DNA of 45,925 bases from Gammaproteobacteria bacterium (GTDB lineage Bacteria > Pseudomonadota > Gammaproteobacteria > Eutrophobiales > Eutrophobiaceae): NCBI GenBank assembly GCA_011772965.1, contig WVYN01000048.1, positions 4,455 to 50,379 on the forward strand. The letters run 5' to 3'. The translations under genes were made by a program, and so were the position numbers. The notes below the pieces were generated by a model. The model had not been told where the DNA came from. It made no database searches and saw nothing but the letters and a program-made list of their open reading frames with translations. Positions 30,374 to 39,682 of this stretch are shown one piece after another; position 1 is the stretch's first letter, and every line of letters begins with the position of its first letter.

Positions 30374-31822
30374 ATGATCGATACCAGGGTTAACTTGCTG
30401 AAGAAACGCAGAACCAAAATCGTTGCGACACTTGGCCCGGCGACAGACTCACCTAAATCAATCCGCCAGTTGATCAGGGCCGGCGTCAACATCTTTCGCC
30501 TGAACATGTCACATGGTGATCATGAAACTCACAGGGAAGCCTTTAATAATATCCGCTCCATTGCTAATGAAATGAATGAGACGGTTGCTATCCTTGGGGA
30601 TCTCTGTGGCCCGAAAATCCGTACCGGGAAATTCAGGGACGGGCAAATTGAACTAGTGAAAGACACTGAGGTCACCCTGACCACCCGCGACGTGCCGGGT
30701 GAGGAAGGTTTGATCCCGTCGCAGTACCCGGGCCTTGCCCAGGATGTCAGCAACGGTAATCGCATCCTGATAGATGATGGTGCCCTGGAACTTGAAGTGC
30801 TATCGGTAGCTGATACCGAGATCCGCTGTTATGTGAAAGTCGGCGGTACACTCAAGGAACAGAAGGGAATCAACCTGCCGGGGGTTACCATTACTGCACC
30901 ATCACTGACCGAAAAAGACATGAAAGATGCCTTTTTTCTTCTGGACCTGGGTGTAGATTTTATAGCCCTGTCTTTTATTCGTACAGCTGTCGATCTAAAA
31001 CCATTAAAACAATTAATCAGGGCACACCATCGCACCACCCGCATGATTGCAAAGATAGAAAAACCGGAAGCGCTGAAAAACGCGACCCAGATCATCAAGG
31101 CTGCTGATGGCATCATGGTAGCCCGTGGTGACCTGGGCTTGGAACTTCAGCCTGAAGAGGTACCAGTGGCACAAAGCCAGTTGATCGAACTGGCGCGTGC
31201 CTGGTTCAAGCCGGTGATCGTTGCCACGCAAATGCTGGAATCAATGATTGAAAACGCCAGGCCCACCCGTGCCGAGGTGACTGATATTTCCTATGCTGTG
31301 ACCCTTGGGACCGATGCTGTCATGTTATCTGCTGAAACAGCTGTTGGTGCTTATCCCCTGGAGTCAGTCAGGATAATGGACAGAATTGTCAGACAGACCG
31401 AAGCCCATCTCTGGAAAACCGGGGCCTATGATAATTTCAGAAGCGGTAACCGGAGCGATCAACGGAATATCTGGGGCGCTGTGTCCAATGTTTCGGCGCA
31501 GTTCGCCATGGAACTCAAGGTAAGGGGGATACTGGTTATTTCCAAAAGTGGCATGTCAGCAGCGACCATCAGCTCCGCCCGTCCATCAGCACCGGTGATC
31601 GGGATTACCAGTTCAGCGGAAAGCGGCCGGCGAATGGCTCTTTACTGGGGTGTGATTCCCGTGCTCTCGAAAGCCGCGGGAGAAATCAACCCGAATGATC
31701 TTGCCAAACAGATGGCGCAAGATCTGCAATTGGCAGATAAAGGAGATTTAATATTACTGGCCAGGGGTTTCCACAGCAATCCGCAAAAAAACACACCTTC
31801 GATCACCGTGTTGATGATCTAG
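30374..31822 (+). CDS. pyk: Pyruvate kinase
   Basis: This is a 482-residue enzyme converting PEP + ADP to pyruvate + ATP. Conserved blocks are TKIVATLGPA, FRLNMSHG, CGPKIRTGKF, IAKIEKPEAL with the catalytic Lys, MVARGDLGLEL and ATQMLESMI...ARPTRAEVTD. The C-terminal regulatory domain is present. The ATG at 30374 has a weak ribosome binding site. A TTG seven codons later, with AGGG upstream and closer to the usual family start, is an alternative. It is monocistronic. Confidence 0.95.
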   Translation: MIDTRVNLLKKRRTKIVATLGPATDSPKSIRQLIRAGVNIFRLNMSHGDHETHREAFNNIRSIANEMNETVAILGDLCGPKIRTGKFRDGQIELVKDTEVTLTTRDVPGEEGLIPSQYPGLAQDVSNGNRILIDDGALELEVLSVADTEIRCYVKVGGTLKEQKGINLPGVTITAPSLTEKDMKDAFFLLDLGVDFIALSFIRTAVDLKPLKQLIRAHHRTTRMIAKIEKPEALKNATQIIKAADGIMVARGDLGLELQPEEVPVAQSQLIELARAWFKPVIVATQMLESMIENARPTRAEVTDISYAVTLGTDAVMLSAETAVGAYPLESVRIMDRIVRQTEAHLWKTGAYDNFRSGNRSDQRNIWGAVSNVSAQFAMELKVRGILVISKSGMSAATISSARPSAPVIGITSSAESGRRMALYWGVIPVLSKAAGEINPNDLAKQMAQDLQLADKGDLILLARGFHSNPQKNTPSITVLMI

Positions 31823-31898
31823 ACGCTGCGACAATCACTCGCGATAAGTAAATGTTAAGGGGCAGGATTATTGTGATTATTTACCCAATAACAGAGAG

Positions 31899-33950
31899 TC
31901 AATCCTCGACCAGCGCTGGCTTGTAGTCCGAGATCAACTTCTGTTGTTCGCGTTCCGGTACGGCTTCGTAATGACTGAATTCGATGGAAAATGATCCCGA
32001 GCCACCCGTCATGGATTTCAACTGGGACTGATATTGATCAATTTCACCTAACGGTACCTGTCCCTTGATATTTATCATCCCGCCTGACAGGGCCATGGTC
32101 GATGTAATCCGGCCGCGGCGGCCAGAGAGATTGGCGGTAATATCCCCCAGACCGTTATGGGGCACGGTAATGGAGATATTCACTACCGGCTCCATCACGA
32201 CCGGCCGCGCCTTTTTCACAGCATCAATAAAGGCCTTCTTGCCGGCTGCCACAAAAGCGACTTCCTTTGAATCCACGGAATGATGTTTGCCGTCATAAAC
32301 AGTGACCCGTAAATCACATAAAGGGTAACCGGCGATCACACCTTCATCAATGGCCTGAGCTATCCCCTTTTCTACCGCCGGAATGAACTGTCGCGGGATA
32401 ACGCCACCGACTACTTTATCGACAAATTCATAACCGGCACCACGCTCCAGTGGTTCCAGGCGCAGGAATACCTCACCGAACTGACCGGCGCCACCCGTCT
32501 GCTTCTTGTGTCGGTGGTGTCCCTCGGCCGGGCGCATTACCGTCTCCCGATAGGCAATGCTGGGCGGATGAGTATCGACATCGACATGGTAAACCTCTTT
32601 TAACTTATCCAGCATGATCCGAAGATGCTGTTCACCCAGACCACGGATGACTGTTTCATTCAAACTGGCCCGGTGTTCCACCTTGAAACTGGGATCCTCG
32701 TCCATCAGCTTGTTCAAGGCATCGGAGATCTTCTGTTCATCACCACGACTTTTCACCGTGATCGCCAGACCATACATTGGCGCCGGCAATGGGACCGGGT
32801 GCATATGGATTGTATCCTCGTCGTGGGAATCATGCAGCACCGCATCGAAGTGGATATCTTCAATCTTGGCCACTGCGCAGATGTCTCCCGGTACCGCAGT
32901 CTTGATCTCGATATGCTCCTTGCCCTGTAACTTGAATAAATGCCCTACCTTGAAAGGCTTGCGTCCATCACCGATATACAACTGACTGTTACGGTTTATC
33001 TTGCCCTGATGAACACGGAACACAGCGAGTTTGCCGACATAGGGATCGATACTGAGCTTGAACACATGGGCAAGGGCATGTTGCGCCGGATCAGGAGACA
33101 GCTGCACAGGCTCTGCTGCCTCGCCTTCACCCTTGAGAAACTGCGGCGGATTGCCTTCGCCCGGGTGCGGCATCAGGCGCGCGAATATCTCCAGCAATTC
33201 AGGTACACCGGAACCGGTTTCGGCGGAAACAAAACAGACCGGGATCAAATGACCTTCGCGCAAAGCACGCTCGAACGAGTCATGGATCTGTTCCGGTTTG
33301 ATCTCCTCATCCTGCTCCAGATACAGGGTCATCAGGTCCTCATCCAGTTCAATGACCTGGTCGATGATCTGGGTATGGGCTTCAGCCACCGATGAAAAAT
33401 CGGTTTCCGCGCCACTATTCTGGAAAAAACAGTCCACGACAGACTGGCCATTTTCGGCGGGCAAGTTTATCGGCAGGCATTCATTGCCGAAAATCTCCCT
33501 GATATTCTTTAACACAGCTTGCAGTTGGCCCGGTGCCTGATCGATACGATTGATTATTATCAGACGGTCCATATCACGCTCTCCAGCTACCTGCATCATG
33601 CGTTGTGTCACCGTCTCCACCCCGGCCTGGGCATTGATAACAACCGCGCAGGTCTCGACGGCCGGTAACACGGCCAAGGCCCTGCCAATGAAATCCGGAT
33701 AGCCCGGTGTATCGATTAAATTGATATGACCGCTGTTATAGTCCAGGCTTACTACTGCTGCATTAAGCGAATGCTGCGAGGCTATTTCCTGGGGATCAAA
33801 ATCACAGACGCTGGTCCCTTGCTCGACCGAGCCCTTGTTGCTGATGACACCGGCCTTGTTTAACAAGGCCTCCGTGAGGCTGGTTTTGCCGACTCCGACA
33901 TGACCCACCAATGCGATATTGCGAATTTCCTCTGTGGAATATGAAGCCAT
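31899..33950 (-). CDS. EF-G paralog (FusA2-like translational GTPase)
   Basis: This is a 683-residue GTPase with the full EF-G domain order. The P-loop GHVGVGKTS is at 16-24. It departs from canonical EF-G: the RGITI switch region is replaced by SQHSLN, the DTPGHVDF motif reads DTPGYPDF (the catalytic His becomes Tyr), and NKMD reads NRID. These changes match the known FusA2-like EF-G paralog group and not the housekeeping FusA, which is expected elsewhere with tufA and rpsL. It may act on ribosomes without normal translocation. It is downstream of the sulfite reductase unit, 72 bases after the DUF934 stop. Confidence 0.87.
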   Translation of the reverse strand: MASYSTEEIRNIALVGHVGVGKTSLTEALLNKAGVISNKGSVEQGTSVCDFDPQEIASQHSLNAAVVSLDYNSGHINLIDTPGYPDFIGRALAVLPAVETCAVVINAQAGVETVTQRMMQVAGERDMDRLIIINRIDQAPGQLQAVLKNIREIFGNECLPINLPAENGQSVVDCFFQNSGAETDFSSVAEAHTQIIDQVIELDEDLMTLYLEQDEEIKPEQIHDSFERALREGHLIPVCFVSAETGSGVPELLEIFARLMPHPGEGNPPQFLKGEGEAAEPVQLSPDPAQHALAHVFKLSIDPYVGKLAVFRVHQGKINRNSQLYIGDGRKPFKVGHLFKLQGKEHIEIKTAVPGDICAVAKIEDIHFDAVLHDSHDEDTIHMHPVPLPAPMYGLAITVKSRGDEQKISDALNKLMDEDPSFKVEHRASLNETVIRGLGEQHLRIMLDKLKEVYHVDVDTHPPSIAYRETVMRPAEGHHRHKKQTGGAGQFGEVFLRLEPLERGAGYEFVDKVVGGVIPRQFIPAVEKGIAQAIDEGVIAGYPLCDLRVTVYDGKHHSVDSKEVAFVAAGKKAFIDAVKKARPVVMEPVVNISITVPHNGLGDITANLSGRRGRITSTMALSGGMINIKGQVPLGEIDQYQSQLKSMTGGSGSFSIEFSHYEAVPEREQQKLISDYKPALVED

Positions 33951-34022
33951 AAGTTAATCCAACTTATTATTATGGCACGCCGGCGGAAAAACCGGCCTGC
34001 TACTCTTAAGTATACTAAATGT

Positions 34023-34520
34023 CTAGGCGCTGCCGCGGAGCCTATAGACAGGCAAGGCTCCATCTGCTGCTGTTTGATACTTGACGCTGAATCCCTTGAG
34101 CGCCCCGAGGGCCTTGTTAATGTCCTTGTCTTCCCTCACCTGGAAGGAATCTATACCGCAGCGCTGCATATAGAACAACTGGTCCTGCAAGACATCACCC
34201 ACGGCACGTATTTCTCCTTCATAGCCAAAGCGCTCGCGCAAGAGCCTCGCATGTGAATAGGAACGGCCATCGGTAAACTTGGGAAAATCCAGGGCAATTA
34301 ATTCAAAATGCTCGAGATCGCGGGCCACTTCGTCTGTTTCATCATCACCGTTCACACACACGGCCACTGTCTTGCCGGAAGAGATCAACTGTTCCCGATT
34401 ATCCCGCCAGTAGCTGAATGGAATGATTACCTGACCTGCGGGTAATGGACCGTCATTCTCCAGTTCATCAACGCGTTCCCAGTTATCTTCAACCACATGG
34501 TTGTCTTTAATGACTCGCAA
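34023..34520 (-). CDS. DUF934 protein, sulfite reductase partner
   Basis: This is a 165-residue DUF934 protein with the block IALDFPKFTDGRSYSHARLLRERFGYEGEIRAVGDVLQDQLFYMQRCG. These proteins are encoded next to CysI-type sulfite reductases and are presumed to assist assimilatory sulfate reduction. The exact role is unknown. A TTG start at 34520 is preferred: GAGGAG lies 9 bases upstream and the length then equals the family norm. An ATG at 34571 would add 17 residues. It overlaps the end of the reductase gene by 14 bases, so translational coupling is likely. Confidence 0.85.
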   Translation of the reverse strand: MRVIKDNHVVEDNWERVDELENDGPLPAGQVIIPFSYWRDNREQLISSGKTVAVCVNGDDETDEVARDLEHFELIALDFPKFTDGRSYSHARLLRERFGYEGEIRAVGDVLQDQLFYMQRCGIDSFQVREDKDINKALGALKGFSVKYQTAADGALPVYRLRGSA

Positions 34521-36213
34521 CTGCTTTGACTCCTCTGCTATTTGATTCCTTAGTATTGTTTGCGGTCGCATAGACCCTTTCCTTGAACGGCTTGATGCCA
34601 ATGCGGCGGTAGGTATCCAGAAAACGTTCTTCCTCGATGCGGTTTTCAACATACACCTGGAGTAATTCGCCAATGGTCTCGGCAACTTTTTCCTTTTCAA
34701 TTGCCGGGCCGAGTCGATCACCAACTGCGGCATCATTCTCGGCGGATCCACCGAGAGTGAGCTGGTAATACTCTACGCCCTTCTTGTCGACACCGAGAAT
34801 ACCAATGTGACCAACGTGGTGATGACCACAGGCATTCATACAACCCGACATCTTTACCTTGATTTCGCCGATGTCATGCAGGTAGTCGAGATCACTGAAC
34901 TTCTGGTTAATCTGCATGGCAATGGGGATGGAACCCGCATTGGCCAACTGGCAGAAATCCAATCCGGGACAGCAGATCATATCGGTCAATAAACCGATGT
35001 TCGGTGTCGCGAGGTTTTCCTTGTCGAGAGCCTGCCAGAGCGCATAGAGGTCGCCCTGTTTCACATGCGGTAACACCAGATTCTGATCATGGGTAACCAC
35101 GATCTCACTGGCACTATATTGGTCAGCGAGATCGGCAATAGAGTCCATCTGCTTGTCCGTGGCATCACCGGGGGGAACATCGGGGGCCTTGAGTGAAATC
35201 ATCACGGCACGGTAACCCGCTGCCTTGTGGCCTTTCACGTTACGACGAACCCAATCCCGGAAAGCTTTGTCTGATTTCTGTTTTTCCTCGCAGCCGTGGT
35301 CCTTGTCGGCATCGGGGTCATAATCCGGCAAGGTAAAGTAAGTTTTCACGCGATCAATCTCGGCCTGATCCAGTACCAGGGCCGAATCCTTGATCTTTTC
35401 CCACTCTTCTTCGACGAGGCAGGCAAACTTTTCCGGGCCCAGTGCATAAACCAGGATCTTGATGCGGGCCTTGAACAGGTTATCCCGACGACCATAACGG
35501 TTATAAACACGCATGATGGCCTCGAGATAGGAAAGCAGGTGTTTCTTTTCCAGGAAATCACGAATAAATGCACCAATATAAGGAGTACGGCCCTGACCGC
35601 CACCAACCAACACCTTGAAACCAACTTCACCGTCTTCGTTCTTTACCAGATACACGCCGATGTCATGGACCTGGGTCGCGGCGCGATCATTTTCCGCCCC
35701 ATTCACTGCGATCTTGAATTTGCGCGGCAAGAATGAAAACTCCGGGTGGAACGTCGACCACTGGCGAATGATTTCTGCATAGGGGCGGGGATCCTCGATT
35801 TCATCATCAGCAATGCCGGCGAAATGATCCGAGGTTACGTTTCGTATGCAGTTACCACTGGTCTGGATGGCATGCATCTCGACACTGGCCAGATCAGCCA
35901 GAATATCAGGCACCCGCTCCAGCTGTAGCCAGTTGTACTGAATGTTCTGGCGGGTACTGAAATGCCCGTAATCCTTATCATATTCCCGGGCAATATGGGC
36001 CAACATCCGCATCTGTTTGGATGACAATAACCCGTATGGGATCGCGACACGCAACATGGGCGCGTAACGCTGGATATAAAGACCGTTCATCAGACGCAGC
36101 GGGCGGAATTCATCTTCTGTCAACTCGCCGGCCAGAAAGCGCCGGGTTTGATCCCGGAACTGCTCGACGCGTTCGTTAACGATGGTCTGATCGTAGTTAT
36201 CGTATTGATACAT
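34507..36213 (-). CDS. cysI: Assimilatory sulfite reductase hemoprotein (nitrite/sulfite reductase family)
   Basis: This is a 568-residue siroheme/4Fe-4S enzyme reducing sulfite to sulfide. Cluster and siroheme ligands are Cys415-x5-Cys421 (CPGLDFC) and Cys458-x3-Cys462 (CMNAC) followed by GHHH. The siroheme-binding HFSTRQNIQYNW segment is at 84-95 and a TSGNCIRN motif at 118-125. The single-subunit form with adjacent DUF934 is typical of proteobacteria lacking the CysJ flavoprotein partner. The start MYQYDNYDQ is the first ATG. It is the first gene of the cysI-DUF934 pair. Confidence 0.93.
   Translation of the reverse strand: MYQYDNYDQTIVNERVEQFRDQTRRFLAGELTEDEFRPLRLMNGLYIQRYAPMLRVAIPYGLLSSKQMRMLAHIAREYDKDYGHFSTRQNIQYNWLQLERVPDILADLASVEMHAIQTSGNCIRNVTSDHFAGIADDEIEDPRPYAEIIRQWSTFHPEFSFLPRKFKIAVNGAENDRAATQVHDIGVYLVKNEDGEVGFKVLVGGGQGRTPYIGAFIRDFLEKKHLLSYLEAIMRVYNRYGRRDNLFKARIKILVYALGPEKFACLVEEEWEKIKDSALVLDQAEIDRVKTYFTLPDYDPDADKDHGCEEKQKSDKAFRDWVRRNVKGHKAAGYRAVMISLKAPDVPPGDATDKQMDSIADLADQYSASEIVVTHDQNLVLPHVKQGDLYALWQALDKENLATPNIGLLTDMICCPGLDFCQLANAGSIPIAMQINQKFSDLDYLHDIGEIKVKMSGCMNACGHHHVGHIGILGVDKKGVEYYQLTLGGSAENDAAVGDRLGPAIEKEKVAETIGELLQVYVENRIEEERFLDTYRRIGIKPFKERVYATANNTKESNSRGVKAVASH
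34530..34535 (-). promoter_or_regulatory. Ribosome binding site that selects the TTG start of the DUF934 gene
   Basis: GAGGAG on the minus strand lies 9 bases upstream of the TTG at 34520 and inside the last codons of the sulfite reductase gene. Confidence 0.6.
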
Positions 36214-36439
36214 AATGCCCTATTACCTGATGTGTCATTTTGGGAGAGACCATAACAAGCCCAATTTATGCAGAAAAGAAATTGATTCTACTATATTTAT
36301 TCTATTTGGTTATTTCTGGTGGTTGGTCATATCCGCGACCACTTTGCTGATCATAGCATAGCCGTGTGCAGCTAAATCACTGGAATTGCGGGATCCCGGT
36401 GCACTGCAGCGGGGACCGGGGGCATGTAAGTGACTGCGC

Positions 36440-36622
36440 CTAGTATCCGTATGAATAGCGGGCCAGCAACGCCCTGCCCTTGCGGGTCAGGTAACCTTCT
36501 GCATCAATGAAACCTAGCTGGCTGGCAACCTTCAATACATCTCGGGGCCTGTCCTTAGGCAAGTACACCAATCCATCCCCATAACGGTACTGCAAAACAG
36601 CGGCAATATCTTTTTCCGACAA
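36440..36622 (-). CDS. Small conserved-looking protein of unknown function
   Basis: This is a 60-residue ORF from a TTG at 36622 with GGAG about a dozen bases upstream. The sequence is rich in charged residues. The second half (DVLKVASQLGFIDAEGYLTRKGRALLARYSYGY in outline) looks like a small winged-helix end: helix, beta turn EGYLT, and the basic helix RKGRALLARY. No named family was recognised. It lies alone between sulfite reductase and zapE. Coding status is probable because of the non-random amino-acid pattern. Confidence 0.5.
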   Translation of the reverse strand: MSEKDIAAVLQYRYGDGLVYLPKDRPRDVLKVASQLGFIDAEGYLTRKGRALLARYSYGY

Positions 36623-36759
36623 CCTGCGTCTCCAGACTCGGAGTTTTACTAAAATTACAAAAATTCCTGATAAAACTATTTTATTACCATCAATTAGTTA
36701 TATAGTTTACCTGATTCTTGAAGTCAAATTTTAGTTACAACAGATTGTTTAAAAAGATT

Positions 36760-37869
36760 TTAAGGCAGATGTGGCTTGGCCAGGTAGTCGTGGGTCCGCA
36801 TTTCCTGCAAGCGGCTGGTGGTACGCTGGAATTCCCGGGCCAGTTGCTTGCCTGTGTAGAGATAATCCGGGTCCTCGGCAGCAGTCAGGATGAGTTTGAC
36901 ATTATGATCGTAAAACTCATCGACCAGGGTCATTAAGCGCTTCGCCTGATCATTGTTGTTATCGTCCATCTGCGGAATGTTGGAGATCAATACAGTCTGG
37001 TACTGGCGGGCGATCTCAATGTAATCCGCCGCCCCCCGCGGTCCATCACAGATGGCCGAGAATTCAAACCAGACCACCCCATCACCTCGGCGCACGGTTT
37101 CAATCTTGCGCCCCTCAATTTCCAGCCTGATTTTGTCCCGGCCTGTATCCGGTGAAATGTATTCAAAACTTTCTTCCAGCATGTGGATTGCCCCTTCGTC
37201 CAGCGGATAGTGATAAATTTCCGCGGTATCCAGATAGCGCAGGCGATAATCAATACCTGAATCCACATTCAGTACCCTGGTATGCTGCTTGATGAGTTCT
37301 ATCGCGGGCAGGAAACGGTCACGCTGCAATCCATCACTGTAAAGATCATCAGGAGATTCATTGGACGTTGTCACCAGGATGACTCCCCTGTCAAACATGG
37401 CCTTGAGAAGTCCATGCAACAACATGGCATCGGTAATGTCAGTAACATGAAATTCATCAAAACAGAGTACCCGGGTCTGCTTTACGATCCTGCCGGCGAC
37501 AAGCTTCAGAGGATTTTCCTTGTTCTTAATCTGTTTCAGTTCCTGATGCACCATTTGCATAAAACGATGAAAATGAATTCGCATCTTGTCCCTGATAGGC
37601 AGGCAATCATAAAAACAATCGATCAGGTAGGTTTTCCCCCGGCCAACACCTCCCCACAGGTAAAGACCCTGGATGGGAATTCGCTTTCTCCTCAGGACAA
37701 AATTAGCCAGGCGTTTAATCAAGCCGCGGTTTTTCCTGTAATCGGCAAGTACTTTTTCATAGAGTGCCTGGGTATGCTGGACAGCATATCGCTGGGCGGG
37801 GTCTTTACTAAAATACGGATTTGTCAGATCCGATTGGTAACGTTGCAGGGGTGATTTTCTTTTTTTCAC
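36760..37869 (-). CDS. zapE: Cell division ATPase ZapE (AFG1 family)
   Basis: This is a 369-residue AFG1-type AAA-like ATPase associated with the FtsZ ring. Walker A GGVGRGKT is at 73-80, Walker B is VLCFDEFHVTD, and the TTSNESPDDLYSDGLQRDRFLP sensor region is present. The GTG at 37869 is chosen because the resulting length (E. coli: 375) and N-terminus SPLQRYQSDL fit. ATGs at 37923 or 37971 are in frame but would overlap the divergent peptidase gene. Start choice is moderately sure. Confidence 0.9.
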   Translation of the reverse strand: MKKRKSPLQRYQSDLTNPYFSKDPAQRYAVQHTQALYEKVLADYRKNRGLIKRLANFVLRRKRIPIQGLYLWGGVGRGKTYLIDCFYDCLPIRDKMRIHFHRFMQMVHQELKQIKNKENPLKLVAGRIVKQTRVLCFDEFHVTDITDAMLLHGLLKAMFDRGVILVTTSNESPDDLYSDGLQRDRFLPAIELIKQHTRVLNVDSGIDYRLRYLDTAEIYHYPLDEGAIHMLEESFEYISPDTGRDKIRLEIEGRKIETVRRGDGVVWFEFSAICDGPRGAADYIEIARQYQTVLISNIPQMDDNNNDQAKRLMTLVDEFYDHNVKLILTAAEDPDYLYTGKQLAREFQRTTSRLQEMRTHDYLAKPHLP

Positions 37870-37917
37870 TAATTCTCGCTGCCTGGAATTTATCGTTTTT
37901 AGCGTACAATACCATCT

Positions 37918-38604
37918 ATGCATCTTATCCTTATTCCTGTCATCGCGATCATTGTTTTTTTTGGTCCACAATTGTGGGCAAGAAATATCATGCTACGGTA
38001 TCACCGGGAAATAGAAGAATTTCCTGGTACCGGCGGTCAACTCGCTGAGCATCTGGTTAAACAATTGAAACTGGAGGGTGTGAACGTCGAACGCAGTGAA
38101 AGGACTGCCGATCATTATGACCCCGAGGCCAGAACCATCCGCCTGGACGAAAAAATCTATGACCGGAAATCGTTGACAGCCATCGTGGTCACCGCACATG
38201 AAGTAGGGCATGCCTTACAACAGGCCATGGGACACCGGCCTTTTTATCTCCGCTGGATGATTGCCCGTTACTTGCGGCCCATTGAGAAAATCGCCGCGCT
38301 GATCTTGGTGGCTTTTCCCTTTGTTGCCGTATTAACACATCTTCCGCTGGTTGGCGGCCTGTTTCTCCTGGCTGGTATCGGCATGATGTTCATACCGGTA
38401 TTGTTTCACCTGATTACCCTGCCAGTAGAATGGGATGCTAGTTTTAACCGGGCCCTGCCGATCCTGATAGCCGGTAAGTATATCCCGGAGGCTGCTGTGC
38501 CTGCCGCACGCCGGATATTGCTGGCCGCCGCGTTGACTTATCTCTCGGCATCACTGGCAAGTGTCCTGAATTTTTACCGCTGGATTGCCATCCTGAGACG
38601 TTAA
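37918..38604 (+). CDS. Zinc metallopeptidase, YugP family
   Basis: This is a 228-residue membrane zinc peptidase. An N-terminal transmembrane segment (about 1-20), the conserved DHYDP motif (65-69) and the zinc motif HEVGH (94-98, followed by ALQ) are visible, then two or three further hydrophobic segments at 122-170 and 195-225. FNRALPIL near 205 fits the family's C-terminal NRA motif. No Shine-Dalgarno sequence precedes the ATG and a TACAAT hexamer lies just 8 bases upstream, so the message may be leaderless. Its physiological target is unknown. Confidence 0.88.
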   Translation: MHLILIPVIAIIVFFGPQLWARNIMLRYHREIEEFPGTGGQLAEHLVKQLKLEGVNVERSERTADHYDPEARTIRLDEKIYDRKSLTAIVVTAHEVGHALQQAMGHRPFYLRWMIARYLRPIEKIAALILVAFPFVAVLTHLPLVGGLFLLAGIGMMFIPVLFHLITLPVEWDASFNRALPILIAGKYIPEAAVPAARRILLAAALTYLSASLASVLNFYRWIAILRR

Positions 38605-38611
38605 CAGACTA

Positions 38612-39682
38612 TCAGGCGAACATATCCATTTGCTTTTTATGTTTCACCGGTTTCCTGAAAAGTGTCGTATCGAGTGCCAGGTTTTCCTGATTAAGACCCA
38701 GTGACCGGCATTGTTTTGCAAACCGGTTTTTGATCATCCCGGCAAATACGCCCTGACCGCTCATCCGGCTGCCAAATTGCGGATCGTTTTCCCGGCCACC
38801 GCGAATATCTTTTATCAGGGACATCACATGCCCGGCCTTCAATGGATAGTGTGTTTCCAGCCACTCCTTGAACAAAAGTTTAACTTCATGGGGCAAACGT
38901 AACATCACATAGCCTGCATTCAAGACGCCAACGGCTGCAGCCTGTTCAATTATGGTTTCCATCTCGGTATCGTTCAGTACCGGTATCACCGGTGCAAACA
39001 TGACGCCTGTGGGAATACCTGCATCATGCAGGGTGCGCAGGGTTTGTAATCTTCTTGCAGGAGACGTGGCACGGGGTTCCATCTTCCGGGCAAGCTCATG
39101 GTCAAGCGTCGTGATTGAGACGAACACCTGCACCAGTTTTTTATCTGCCATCTCCGCCAGTAAATCCATATCGCGCTCAACCAGCCAGGACTTGGTAACA
39201 ATCGTCAGAGGATGATCACAGGCACGCAGTGTTTCTATTATGCTACGGGTAATTTTCCATTCGCGTTCAATCGGCTGGTAGGGATCAGTGTTACTGCCCA
39301 ATGCAATCGGTGTGCATTCATAAGATGACTTGCCGATTTCATGTTTCAGCAGTTCTGCAGCATTTGGTTTGGCAAACAGCCGGCTCTCGAAATCAATTCC
39401 GGGAGACAGGTCCAGGTATGCATGGCTGGGACGTGCGTAACAGTAAATGCAGCCATGTTCACAACCGCGATAAGGGTTGATGGAAGTGGTAAATGGAATG
39501 TCCGGTGACTGATTACGTGCAAGTATGGTTTTTGGTTTTTCCGTGGTAACCGTGGTCTTTATCTTTAATGTCTCATCACTATAACCCCAGCCGTCATCTA
39601 TGGCCTCCCGCGTATTATCAAGATAACGCGCGTCGACCCTGTTTGCGGTGCCCCTGCCCTTGATATTATTTTTCCCTGACAT
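38612..39682 (-). CDS. PA0069-family radical SAM protein
   Basis: This is a 356-residue radical SAM protein. The cluster motif is C74-EHG-C78-IY-C81 with YARPSH, typical of the PA0069/Rv2578c group related to spore photoproduct lyase. The N-terminus MSGKNNIKGRGT matches the usual family start. An ATG 33 bases upstream is also in frame. The gene overlaps the rmuC end by 17 bases, so it is coupled to rmuC. The reaction is not known; the likeness to photoproduct lyase and its DNA-repair neighbour suggest nucleic-acid or protein modification. Confidence 0.87.
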   Translation of the reverse strand: MSGKNNIKGRGTANRVDARYLDNTREAIDDGWGYSDETLKIKTTVTTEKPKTILARNQSPDIPFTTSINPYRGCEHGCIYCYARPSHAYLDLSPGIDFESRLFAKPNAAELLKHEIGKSSYECTPIALGSNTDPYQPIEREWKITRSIIETLRACDHPLTIVTKSWLVERDMDLLAEMADKKLVQVFVSITTLDHELARKMEPRATSPARRLQTLRTLHDAGIPTGVMFAPVIPVLNDTEMETIIEQAAAVGVLNAGYVMLRLPHEVKLLFKEWLETHYPLKAGHVMSLIKDIRGGRENDPQFGSRMSGQGVFAGMIKNRFAKQCRSLGLNQENLALDTTLFRKPVKHKKQMDMFA

